Source: Lacrimispora amygdalina (GTDB taxonomy: Bacteria; Bacillota; Clostridia; Lachnospirales; Lachnospiraceae). From it: a DNA stretch of 64,000 bases. The position numbers were made by a program, and so were the translations under genes. The notes under the pieces are model-generated. The model saw nothing but the letters and a program-made list of their open reading frames with translations. It searched no databases and was not told where the DNA came from. Within the stretch, counting starts at the first letter, position 1. Each line of letters begins with the position of its first letter. The stretch covers positions 41,039 to 105,038 of the forward strand of contig NZ_QOHO01000032.1 in assembly GCF_003432035.1 (NCBI RefSeq), given 5' to 3'. Of this stretch, positions 45,793 to 53,502 are shown one piece after another.

Positions 45793-47055
45793 TTATTCTT
45801 TCAGTTCTTTCAGCTTTTCGTTAATCAGGCCATCCATTTCTTCTGTATACTGATCAACTGACAGCTTGCCTGCAAGAACCTCCACCAGCTTGTCGCGAAG
45901 ATCACCCTGGACAGCTCCGGTCAGAGCCTGATACCCCCACTCTGCTCCCGGACGTGATGAAGTCGCAGCCAGTTCTTTTGAAAATACATTAAAATATTCT
46001 TTTCCAAAGGCATAGTTTAAATTCTCATTTCCTTTTACCTGGGATAAGTAGCTGTTTTCTTCACAGTACTTTGCGTTATTCTCAGCCTTAGAGATCCATT
46101 CAATGAATTCTGCCGCTTCCTTTTCTACTCCCGTATTCTGGAAAGCAGCCAGATACTTTCCTCCTGGTACGGAAGAGCGTACTGCTTCTTTTGGAAGATA
46201 GGTCACTCCCCATTCAAAGTCAGTAATCTGATCTTTGTAATTGGCAATCATCCAGCTTCCGGAAAAATGCATTGCTACCTGGCCGGTGCGGAACAAATTG
46301 TTGGGGTTTTCAGAGCCAAGCCATACAGAAGAAGGTACGATCCCTTCATCATGAAGATCTTTAAAAAATTGTATTGCATGTTTATTTTCTTCCGTATTGA
46401 AATCTGCAGCATTCAGTTCCTTATTTAAAAGTCCGCCGCCTGCCTGGTAAAGAAGGGTTGAAAACCGCTGAGGCGATTTATCATATACAAGACCGTATTT
46501 GCAGCCTCCTTTTTCCATAACTGTCTTCATGGCCGCCTTCCACTCATCCCATGTCCAGATCTCATCCTCTGACTGCGGTACAGTGACACCTGCCTTTTCA
46601 AAAGCGGTTTTATTATAAATAAGTCCATTCGCCGTTACATCCATAGGAGCTGCCAGCACCTTGTCATCAAAAACAAATTTTAAGCCTTCCCCAAAGCTGT
46701 TTACAAACTCATCTTTATTTGATACGTATTGCCCCAGATCAACAAGCTGGTTCTGAAACGGCCCTAAGTTAGTGAGCCTGGCAATGGCAGGAGCTTCCTT
46801 TCCATTGATCATGTTCTTAATCTTGCTCTCCAGATCTGAATAAGGAACCTCAATCAGCTCGATTTTAATGTCCGGATGCTCTTTCATGTACTCATCAGCG
46901 AGCTTCATAAAAGATTCTCCTTCCTTATTGTCGCTGAACCACACAACATCAAGCTTCTTTTCTTTGCTTTCTGCCTGTTTTCCCCCGCCGGAACAGCCTG
47001 TTAAAGTTCCAAGCGCTAATGCCCCCATAAGCAGCCACGATACCGTTTTTTTCAT
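45793..47055 (-). CDS. sugar ABC transporter substrate-binding lipoprotein
   Basis: 420 residues. Signal peptide with a lipobox ending LTGC (Cys21), then a bacterial family-1 solute-binding fold (about 30-415): WDEWKAAMKTVMEKGG and FRTGQVAMHFSGSWMIANYKD are typical hinge-region patterns of carbohydrate binders. It should capture an oligosaccharide for the two permeases of the same operon. It is the last gene, 80 bp after the AraC regulator. No ATPase gene is present, so the pair probably borrows a shared MsmX/UgpC-type ATPase. Confidence 0.92.
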   Translation of the reverse strand: MKKTVSWLLMGALALGTLTGCSGGGKQAESKEKKLDVVWFSDNKEGESFMKLADEYMKEHPDIKIELIEVPYSDLESKIKNMINGKEAPAIARLTNLGPFQNQLVDLGQYVSNKDEFVNSFGEGLKFVFDDKVLAAPMDVTANGLIYNKTAFEKAGVTVPQSEDEIWTWDEWKAAMKTVMEKGGCKYGLVYDKSPQRFSTLLYQAGGGLLNKELNAADFNTEENKHAIQFFKDLHDEGIVPSSVWLGSENPNNLFRTGQVAMHFSGSWMIANYKDQITDFEWGVTYLPKEAVRSSVPGGKYLAAFQNTGVEKEAAEFIEWISKAENNAKYCEENSYLSQVKGNENLNYAFGKEYFNVFSKELAATSSRPGAEWGYQALTGAVQGDLRDKLVEVLAGKLSVDQYTEEMDGLINEKLKELKE

Positions 47056-47135
47056 AAAACACCTCTCCTTTGTTATTTAGTACGTTCATTTTATCATTTA
47101 CAGCAGTACAAAAACCTCATATTTCAGACATGAAA

Positions 47136-48056
47136 TCATTCTTTTTTGCTTTCTTTTGACTGGGCGTACTTTTTTGGTGTAATTCCGGTCATTTTTTTAA
47201 ATACAGAGATGAAATGACTGTCGCTGTTATAAGAAAGCTCAAGTGCAACATCGGTAACAGAGTGCCCTTCCTTTAAAAGAGCCTTTGCAGCAATAATCTT
47301 CTGATTTGCTATATACTGGGTCAGAGTAAATCCCGTTTCTTTTTTGAAATAATGGCTTAAATAATACCGGTTCATATAAAATCTGCGGGAAATCTCATTT
47401 AAATCCAGCCGTTCTTCTACATGAGACGCAATGTACTTCTTTAACTGCTCAATTCTCTCCCGGTAAAGAACCGGGTCTTTAAATGCCTCTTCCAGTTTTT
47501 CTTCAAACTCCTGAGCAGGTTTATTTTTTTCTTGTTCCATAAAGAACTGGTACATCTCATTGACAGAAGCAATCAGTTCCAGTATGGACAGTTTAATTCT
47601 CACAGTTGATTCTGCCCTGTCCCTGTTTTCTGAATGAATGCTTTGTTCTATTTTCTCAAAAAGCTTTTCTACTTTTCGAAGATTTTCCCCTCCTAAATGG
47701 AGACGATGCAGAAATGGATCGGGACGGTTCTCAAAGAATCGGGTAAAATCGTAATGGAACACCTCTGCCATATGGCTTAACAGTTCCGGCTCAAACATGA
47801 GAACATATCTGTGATAAGTTTTTTCTGTGCCGCAGCTGGTACGGTGATATTCCTTATTGTTTATAAGAAATAAATCTCCCGATCTCACATGGTAAGTGCG
47901 GTTTCCAATTTCCATTAAAGCCCCATCAGTGAGAAACAAAATAATTTCATACTGGTTGTGAAAATGGAAACCCTGCATTGCCCAGTTTTCAGAGCCTCCA
48001 TGGAAATAATACAATGAGTCAAATTCTTCAAAAAAAACCCGTTCTTTCATCTTCAC
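47136..48056 (-). CDS. AraC-family regulator of the carbohydrate operon
   Basis: 306 residues from GTG (GAAGGG 7 bases upstream); an ATG two codons later is the alternative. An N-terminal cupin (about 20-95: QGFHFHNQYEIILFLTDG, SGDLFLINNKEYHR) is followed by a helical linker and the double helix-turn-helix (about 205-300: LDLNEISRRFYMNRYYLSHYFKKETG, VTDVALELSYNSDSHFISVFKKMTG, TPKKYAQ). It probably activates the transport and hydrolase genes when it senses the degradation product. It sits within the operon, 12 bp after the hydrolase gene. Confidence 0.93.
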   Translation of the reverse strand: MKMKERVFFEEFDSLYYFHGGSENWAMQGFHFHNQYEIILFLTDGALMEIGNRTYHVRSGDLFLINNKEYHRTSCGTEKTYHRYVLMFEPELLSHMAEVFHYDFTRFFENRPDPFLHRLHLGGENLRKVEKLFEKIEQSIHSENRDRAESTVRIKLSILELIASVNEMYQFFMEQEKNKPAQEFEEKLEEAFKDPVLYRERIEQLKKYIASHVEERLDLNEISRRFYMNRYYLSHYFKKETGFTLTQYIANQKIIAAKALLKEGHSVTDVALELSYNSDSHFISVFKKMTGITPKKYAQSKESKKE

Positions 48057-48068
48057 AACCAGTCCCTT

Positions 48069-49166
48069 CTAATGCCAGTAAGTATTCATGGCCTCTTGCA
48101 GCACTAAAATCATAAGTGCCTGTCCATAGGTCATTGGGCAGCACGGTATAGTCTTGTAAAATTCTCCGTTAAGTCCGATTGGAGTCCCGTAGGAAACATT
48201 TTTAACAGTACCATCTTCTTCCATGTAATTCAAAAGATTCTTCATTCCCCGCTCAATTAACTCCTGATAATCCTTTTTCTTTAATATTCCAAGGCGCACT
48301 CCTTTCATAATGCCATACAGGAATGCAGCACTGCAGGATATCTCTATATAGGAAGAATCATCATTTATGATGGTATGCCATAAGCCGGTTTCAGGATCTG
48401 CATACTTCTTAAGTGCCTCTACCTGATTTTCATAGACCTTTATAAAATACCGTTTCAGGCCTTCGTCCATAGGGATGTCTTCCAACAGTTCCATGATGAC
48501 TATTGTATACCAGCAGTTTCCTCTTCCCCATAGAACTTCACCGTAGTTATCATTTCTCTTAAAGTTAAAACCATGGTAAAACAGTCCCTCTTCTTTATTT
48601 AACAAATATTTGATATGAGAAAGGATCTGATAGTCTGCCTCATCATAATAATCGTTCCTTCCAAGAATCTTACCCGCTCTGGCCAGAAACAAAACAGCCA
48701 TAAACAGCGTATCAATCAGTATCTCATGATCATTGGCACTTCCCGTGATCATATGCTGAAAGCAGCCATCTCCTGTCCGGATCAGTTTTTGGTCTTTCAT
48801 AATCCAGTCAGACCAGTCTCTGATAAATTCCAGATATTCCGGCTTGCCGGTTTTTTCATACAGATAAGTGAGGGTGAGCATGGGAGATGTGGTATTTACA
48901 TTATGCTCCAATATCCCTTCCCTGATCCGATTGTCATACCAGTCAGTTATAAAATCCAGAATTTCTTTTTTCTGACTCACTTCATAATATTTGTAAAGTC
49001 CGAAAATACCCACGCCCTGGGGCCATTCCCAGCAGTTAAAATCAATCAGGCTGATTGGATATATTTCCTTCATTCCATTATTTCTTAGTACCATCATCTT
49101 TTCTGATACCAGGTTTAACTTTTCTTCCAATGTCTTTAAATCTATCACGTCGTCCTGTTCCTCCAT
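48069..49166 (-). CDS. GH88/GH105-family unsaturated glucuronyl / rhamnogalacturonyl hydrolase
   Basis: 365 residues forming an (alpha/alpha)6 barrel. Features: WPQGVGIFGLYKYYE, GDGCFQHMI, HEILIDTLFMAVLFLARAGK with the Asp expected for the hydration-based mechanism, and GEVLWGRGNCWYTIVIMELLEDIP. Enzymes of this family remove the 4,5-unsaturated uronate left at the end of an oligosaccharide by a polysaccharide lyase. There is no signal peptide, so it acts in the cytoplasm on imported oligosaccharides. Its start overlaps the end of the preceding gene by 22 bp. Confidence 0.85.
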   Translation of the reverse strand: MEEQDDVIDLKTLEEKLNLVSEKMMVLRNNGMKEIYPISLIDFNCWEWPQGVGIFGLYKYYEVSQKKEILDFITDWYDNRIREGILEHNVNTTSPMLTLTYLYEKTGKPEYLEFIRDWSDWIMKDQKLIRTGDGCFQHMITGSANDHEILIDTLFMAVLFLARAGKILGRNDYYDEADYQILSHIKYLLNKEEGLFYHGFNFKRNDNYGEVLWGRGNCWYTIVIMELLEDIPMDEGLKRYFIKVYENQVEALKKYADPETGLWHTIINDDSSYIEISCSAAFLYGIMKGVRLGILKKKDYQELIERGMKNLLNYMEEDGTVKNVSYGTPIGLNGEFYKTIPCCPMTYGQALMILVLQEAMNTYWH

Positions 49167-51643
49167 CTGATTGTGCCTTCTACTGTTTCCGGGTAATGGT
49201 AGACAATTTCCCCGTTGACCTTTAATATGTTTTCTGTCTCAAGAAGATACTCTGTCCCTTTTTCATCGGTAACAAGAGTACTGCTTCCGTTCATGGTGAT
49301 ACCAAGATTCTTAAAAGCCAGAAAGATATCGTCCAGACTTTGGTCTTCTCCCAGGCATCCTACCCGCACCACCCAGACATTGTCTCTGCCCTGGCTGATA
49401 AATTCCCGGAACTGGTTCGGTCCGTGCTCCTGTATGGCGAGCCCCTGAAGGGCCTTTACGGCAATATAGGCTCCATCCTTTTCCAGCACCACTACCCCTT
49501 CCTCGCCCTTATAGCGGGAAAATGCACTGATGGGAATGTAAGCATGAGTATAACCGATCCGCTCTTCTTCCTCTATATGATATCTTAAAATTGCAGTATT
49601 TTCAAATTGTGCGCCCAGCGGAAGCACTCCGTTACCAGCCCAGAAATTAGGTCTTCCGCTTCCATATGGAAATGATTCCCCCGGGTGATTGATAAACAGC
49701 TGCGCTGTCTCATCTAAAGCAGCCTGTAAAATATGCTCCTGATATCCTTTCTTAAAAGGTTTAAAGCCTACTGCTGTTGACAGAAGGGCACGGCTGTTTT
49801 TATAAAGATAGAGATTGACATGATGTTCAAATCCCTGGGTGTTTTGAAAAATCATCTCTTCATCTTCATTTATAACAGCATACTTTTTATACTCCTCTGG
49901 TGGCTGATAATTTCCAAGTACAAGAGGAATGTATCCAATACACGCTCTGTTTAAGTAGCCCGCATTGTATGCGACATAAAGCAGAGAGGTAGTTCCAGCA
50001 TTATAGTTCCCCTTCATTTCCTTTTCATAGCTGCGGCCAAAACTTGTCATCACAGCTCCCTTATGGGCATTGACTGCCAGGGAATAAAAGATCATATCCA
50101 GTGCCTTTTCCGCTTTTTTGTGCAGGGGATTTTCTTCATCAGTCAGATTATAAAGAGTACCGATTCCAAGCACATCCACAGGAATATAAGCATTGGAATT
50201 CCATTCTGTAATGAATTCCCGGAAAAAGTCGTCAAACCACTGGTGAAGCAGCTCTTCTCCCCTTGCCTTTACCTCTGCCCCCGTCCTGCCGCTGTTTATA
50301 AAAGTGCGTTCAGGCAGATAGGATCCGCTTAAATACTGGCAGCAATGGAACAAAAGAGCATGGTTCTCACTGAAAAACCACATCACATCGTCTCCCGGCT
50401 CATCAATCCAGTATCTGTAATTTACCATAGCTTCTTCCAACGCCGCCTTTAATGTGTCAGAGATACGGCTGTTAAAAACCCGGTAAATATAAATCATGAT
50501 GATAAAATGAAAATCCGAACAGTCCTTTCTGTTTCTGACGCCCTCCAGCTCTTCCAGCAAAATGGTTTCTGCCCGCTGGTATTCCCGGTTCCTATAAAGC
50601 AAAGCTGCCGCCTTATATGTATTGTCCGGTGCAAAACGGATTACTGCGTCTACAGCCAGTTTTTTGCGTACGCTGCCATCCTCATTTCCACTTAAAAGAA
50701 ATTCTTCTCTCACCAGCTGATTTCCTATTTTTCTCTTTATGGAGATTCCCTGACAGGTAATTACAACAGTAAAGTAATAGTATCCCGGTGAAATGTCATC
50801 GGTATGGAACAGTTCCAGCCCTTTTTGTTCAGGCTTCATGGTGTATTTTCTGGTTTCTATGAGCTTCCACGATTGTTCCATTTTTTCAATAAATTCGCCT
50901 GGTGTTACAACAACCTCCAGGTCAAGGGAAGTATCAAACGGATTATTAAGATTCATTTTCAGAAGTTCGCTGATATAAGCTTCTTTATCAAAGCTCATTG
51001 CGTTTAACATCTGCTCTGTTTTTGTTAAAATGCTCTCATTTACCTCTTCTTTAACAGGGATGAGAATTTTTAAATCTGCTCCTCCCAGCCGTTTCATTCG
51101 AAAATAGTAGTCCGTATCACGCTCAGCCAGATCATCAAGACACACAACCAGTGAGTTTTCCCCTTTTAGCAGAGGAATGGAAACCACTGTTTTCTTTACC
51201 ATGTTTCTGGTAAATGGGGTGAAGTCACAGATAAGCTGCTCATTAACCCAGACTGTCAACCCTCCGCAGGTCTCCAGTTCAAACTCTATGGTTTCTTTTA
51301 CATCAGACCAGAGCATGGTAAAACCATACATTCTTAAATAAGTGGGACGGTAATAAAAGCCTGATGAATCCACTCCCGGATTTCCAAATGGAAAGTATAG
51401 TTTCAGTTTATCTCCATTTATCATTTCTGCAAAATCAGGATATTCGGGAACTTCACTTCTTCGTTCCTCAACAAATTCCCTGCGGCACGGATTTTCATGA
51501 ATGGCGAAACCCTTCTTCAGCCATTCGTTCACCCTGCCGTTTAAGGTAGATCTGGTAAATTCCCGGACCTGGGTATGAACCTCACTTATGAGGAAGCGAT
51601 TGACAAATCCTTCCGCAAACAGCGGATATTCCAAGTATTTCAT
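49145..51643 (-). CDS. large uncharacterised protein of a carbohydrate operon
   Basis: 832 residues, no signal peptide, cytoplasmic by prediction. I do not recognise a family. By eye: residues 90-195 look like a beta-sandwich (YLRMYGFTMLWSDVKETIEFELETCGGLTVWVNEQ, a carbohydrate-binding-like jelly roll); 205-370 linker; 370-620 is mostly helical with Trp/Tyr/His-rich segments (DEPGDDVMWFFSENHALLFHCCQYLSGSYL), like an alpha/alpha toroid; 620-832 returns to beta structure (LYKNSRALLSTAVGFKP, HILQAALDETAQLFINHPGE). This two-part layout is known from polysaccharide lyases and toroid glycosidases, so a role on uronate-containing sugars is plausible but inferred. It overlaps the GH88-like gene and follows the permease by 17 bp. 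Confidence 0.7.
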   Translation of the reverse strand: MKYLEYPLFAEGFVNRFLISEVHTQVREFTRSTLNGRVNEWLKKGFAIHENPCRREFVEERRSEVPEYPDFAEMINGDKLKLYFPFGNPGVDSSGFYYRPTYLRMYGFTMLWSDVKETIEFELETCGGLTVWVNEQLICDFTPFTRNMVKKTVVSIPLLKGENSLVVCLDDLAERDTDYYFRMKRLGGADLKILIPVKEEVNESILTKTEQMLNAMSFDKEAYISELLKMNLNNPFDTSLDLEVVVTPGEFIEKMEQSWKLIETRKYTMKPEQKGLELFHTDDISPGYYYFTVVITCQGISIKRKIGNQLVREEFLLSGNEDGSVRKKLAVDAVIRFAPDNTYKAAALLYRNREYQRAETILLEELEGVRNRKDCSDFHFIIMIYIYRVFNSRISDTLKAALEEAMVNYRYWIDEPGDDVMWFFSENHALLFHCCQYLSGSYLPERTFINSGRTGAEVKARGEELLHQWFDDFFREFITEWNSNAYIPVDVLGIGTLYNLTDEENPLHKKAEKALDMIFYSLAVNAHKGAVMTSFGRSYEKEMKGNYNAGTTSLLYVAYNAGYLNRACIGYIPLVLGNYQPPEEYKKYAVINEDEEMIFQNTQGFEHHVNLYLYKNSRALLSTAVGFKPFKKGYQEHILQAALDETAQLFINHPGESFPYGSGRPNFWAGNGVLPLGAQFENTAILRYHIEEEERIGYTHAYIPISAFSRYKGEEGVVVLEKDGAYIAVKALQGLAIQEHGPNQFREFISQGRDNVWVVRVGCLGEDQSLDDIFLAFKNLGITMNGSSTLVTDEKGTEYLLETENILKVNGEIVYHYPETVEGTIRWRNRTT

Positions 51644-51660
51644 GCTTTCTTTCCTCCCAT

Positions 51661-52494
51661 TTACTCTTTCACTCCGCCGGATGTCATACCGCCAATGATG
51701 TGGCTTTGCAGAGTTACAAACACAATAATTACCGGAATCATGGATATCACTGACATGGCTAAAAGGCTGTTCCAGTCAACCGAGTATTCACCGGAATAAT
51801 TTGCAAGCGCAAGCTGTATGGTGTAGCGCTCCTTACTGTTGATGACCAGCTTTGGCCAGAGGTAGTCATTCCATCTCCACATAAAGGAAAAAATGCAGAG
51901 CACAGAGATCACCGGCTTGGCCAGAGGAAGCATAATCCGCGTTAAAATGCTGGTTTCCGAAGCTCCGTCAATTCTTGCTGCTTCCATGTAAGCATCAGGA
52001 ATTCCCACGTAATACTGTCTTACCAGGAATACGGCGGTCGGCGACGCAACAGCTGGAATAATCAATCCCCATAAGCTGTTGTAAAGACCGGTCGCCACGA
52101 TTACCTTGAAAATGGGAATCATGATGACTTCCAGCGGAATCATCAGGGTTGCCAGCACGATGCCGAATAAAATTTTATCTCCCTTAAACCGGTATTTTGC
52201 AAAGGCATAACCGGACATCACATTCACCACAATGGTAAGAAAGGTGGCAGCAACACTGGTAAATACAGTATTGAGAAAATAAATGCCGAAATGCCCCTCA
52301 TCCAATGCCTTCTGATAATTGGATAAGGAAGGATTCTTTCCAATGAGGCTTGGCGGCCAGGAAAACAGTTCTCCTGTACTTTTAAAAGAAGAGCCGATCA
52401 CCCAGAGGATTGGCATCAGGAATAAAAAAGCTAAAATCAGCAGAATCGCCCATGTTACCCCGTTAAAGAAATATTTTCTGCTTTTAGTCTGCAT
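51661..52494 (-). CDS. carbohydrate ABC transporter permease (MalG-type)
   Basis: 277 residues, six membrane segments. The EAA motif reads YMEAARIDGASETSILTRIMLPLAKP (about 185-210), which couples the ATPase. The C-terminus ends SHIIGGMTSGGVKE, the ending usual for MalG-type carbohydrate permeases (G-x-T-x-GAVKG). Its start overlaps the end of the first permease by 11 bp. It forms the inner-membrane channel with its partner. Confidence 0.95.
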   Translation of the reverse strand: MQTKSRKYFFNGVTWAILLILAFLFLMPILWVIGSSFKSTGELFSWPPSLIGKNPSLSNYQKALDEGHFGIYFLNTVFTSVAATFLTIVVNVMSGYAFAKYRFKGDKILFGIVLATLMIPLEVIMIPIFKVIVATGLYNSLWGLIIPAVASPTAVFLVRQYYVGIPDAYMEAARIDGASETSILTRIMLPLAKPVISVLCIFSFMWRWNDYLWPKLVINSKERYTIQLALANYSGEYSVDWNSLLAMSVISMIPVIIVFVTLQSHIIGGMTSGGVKE

Positions 52495-53359
52495 CCTGCT
52501 CGCCTCCCTTATTTACTTTAAACTGTACCACGGTAAACATTGCCAGCAGCACGAATAAGATCATCGTCATCGCACTGGCATACCCCATCTGGTTTTTCTC
52601 AAATCCAGTTTCCTGAATCGTCTGCACCATAAATTTGGTAGCTCCTGCAGGCCCGCCCTGGGTCAGCGCATACACCAGAGGATATGTTTTTATAATGGTA
52701 ACTGTGGATAAAACCAGGACCAGAAGACTGGTCGGTTTTAATAGCGGCAGTGTAATGTAGCGGAACTGATGGAAAAAACCCGCCCCGTCAATTCTTGCTG
52801 CCTCGTAATAGGTCTCGGAAATTGCCTTAATGCCGGATATAAACATGACCATATAGTAACCGGACATGCTCCATGCAGTTACAAAAATTACCACTCCCAT
52901 GGAATAATTCTGATCTGTCAGCCATTTAACCGGAGATTTTCCCATAACAGTGAGAAGATAATTGATTACTCCGAATTCTTCTCCCAGAAGGAATCTCCAG
53001 GTCAGTCCTACGATAATACTGGAAATCATCGTCGGCCAGTAAAATACAGCCCGAAAGAAATCATTTCCTTTTCTGGCACCTGACAGCAGCAGCGCCAGTC
53101 CCATAGCTGATACGTACACCAGAGGAACTGATACCCCGGTGAAGAATATGGTACGGAGAAAAGAATCCCAGAATCCCCGGTCTGAAAACAGCTTGATATA
53201 ATTCCTGATCCCCACAAATACCTGGGGATTTACCCCATCCCACTTTGTCAGCGATATCCACAACCCGTTTAATGCCGGAAAGAACAAAAACAGGCCGAAT
53301 ATAAATAAAGTAGGAGCAAGCAGCAGATAAGGAAACGCCTTCCGCTCAAACTTCCTCAT
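52484..53359 (-). CDS. carbohydrate ABC transporter permease (MalF-type)
   Basis: 291 residues with six membrane segments; FPALNGLWISLTKWDG lies after the first, and the coupling motif YYEAARIDGAGFFHQFRYITLPLLKPT is at about 195-220. It opens the operon permease-permease-unknown-hydrolase-AraC-binding protein. AGGAGG precedes the ATG. No ATP-binding subunit is near. Confidence 0.95.
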   Translation of the reverse strand: MRKFERKAFPYLLLAPTLFIFGLFLFFPALNGLWISLTKWDGVNPQVFVGIRNYIKLFSDRGFWDSFLRTIFFTGVSVPLVYVSAMGLALLLSGARKGNDFFRAVFYWPTMISSIIVGLTWRFLLGEEFGVINYLLTVMGKSPVKWLTDQNYSMGVVIFVTAWSMSGYYMVMFISGIKAISETYYEAARIDGAGFFHQFRYITLPLLKPTSLLVLVLSTVTIIKTYPLVYALTQGGPAGATKFMVQTIQETGFEKNQMGYASAMTMILFVLLAMFTVVQFKVNKGGEQDAD

Positions 53360-53382
53360 TGTTTTAACCTCCTTTTTTTATG

Positions 53383-53413
53383 ATTATAGCATTAAAAAAA
53401 GTAAAAAAATCAA
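53383..53413 (-). promoter_or_regulatory. weak predicted promoter of the carbohydrate operon
   Basis: Minus strand TATAAT (53383-53388) with TTGATT (53408-53413) at a 19-base spacing. The imperfect -35 and long spacing fit a promoter that needs an activator such as the operon's AraC protein. Confidence 0.45.
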
Positions 53414-53458
53414 GTTTAATTATGCAAATATTATAGATTATTGTCTTTTCCATAAAAG

Positions 53459-53492
53459 AAAAAACGCCCTGACAGACATAGCCTGTCAGGGC
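53459..53492 (-). terminator. intrinsic terminator after rpoC
   Basis: Perfect 10-bp stem GCCCTGACAG (53466-53475) / CTGTCAGGGC (53483-53492), 7-base loop, followed on the minus strand by GTTTTTTC. It separates rpoBC from the carbohydrate operon. Confidence 0.93.
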
Positions 53493-53502
53493 ATCTTCAT
53501 TC

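Noticed and set aside
52769..53083. 104-aa ORF on the + strand inside the permease gene
   Set aside because: Antisense shadow of the MalF-type permease; no start signal and no known motif.
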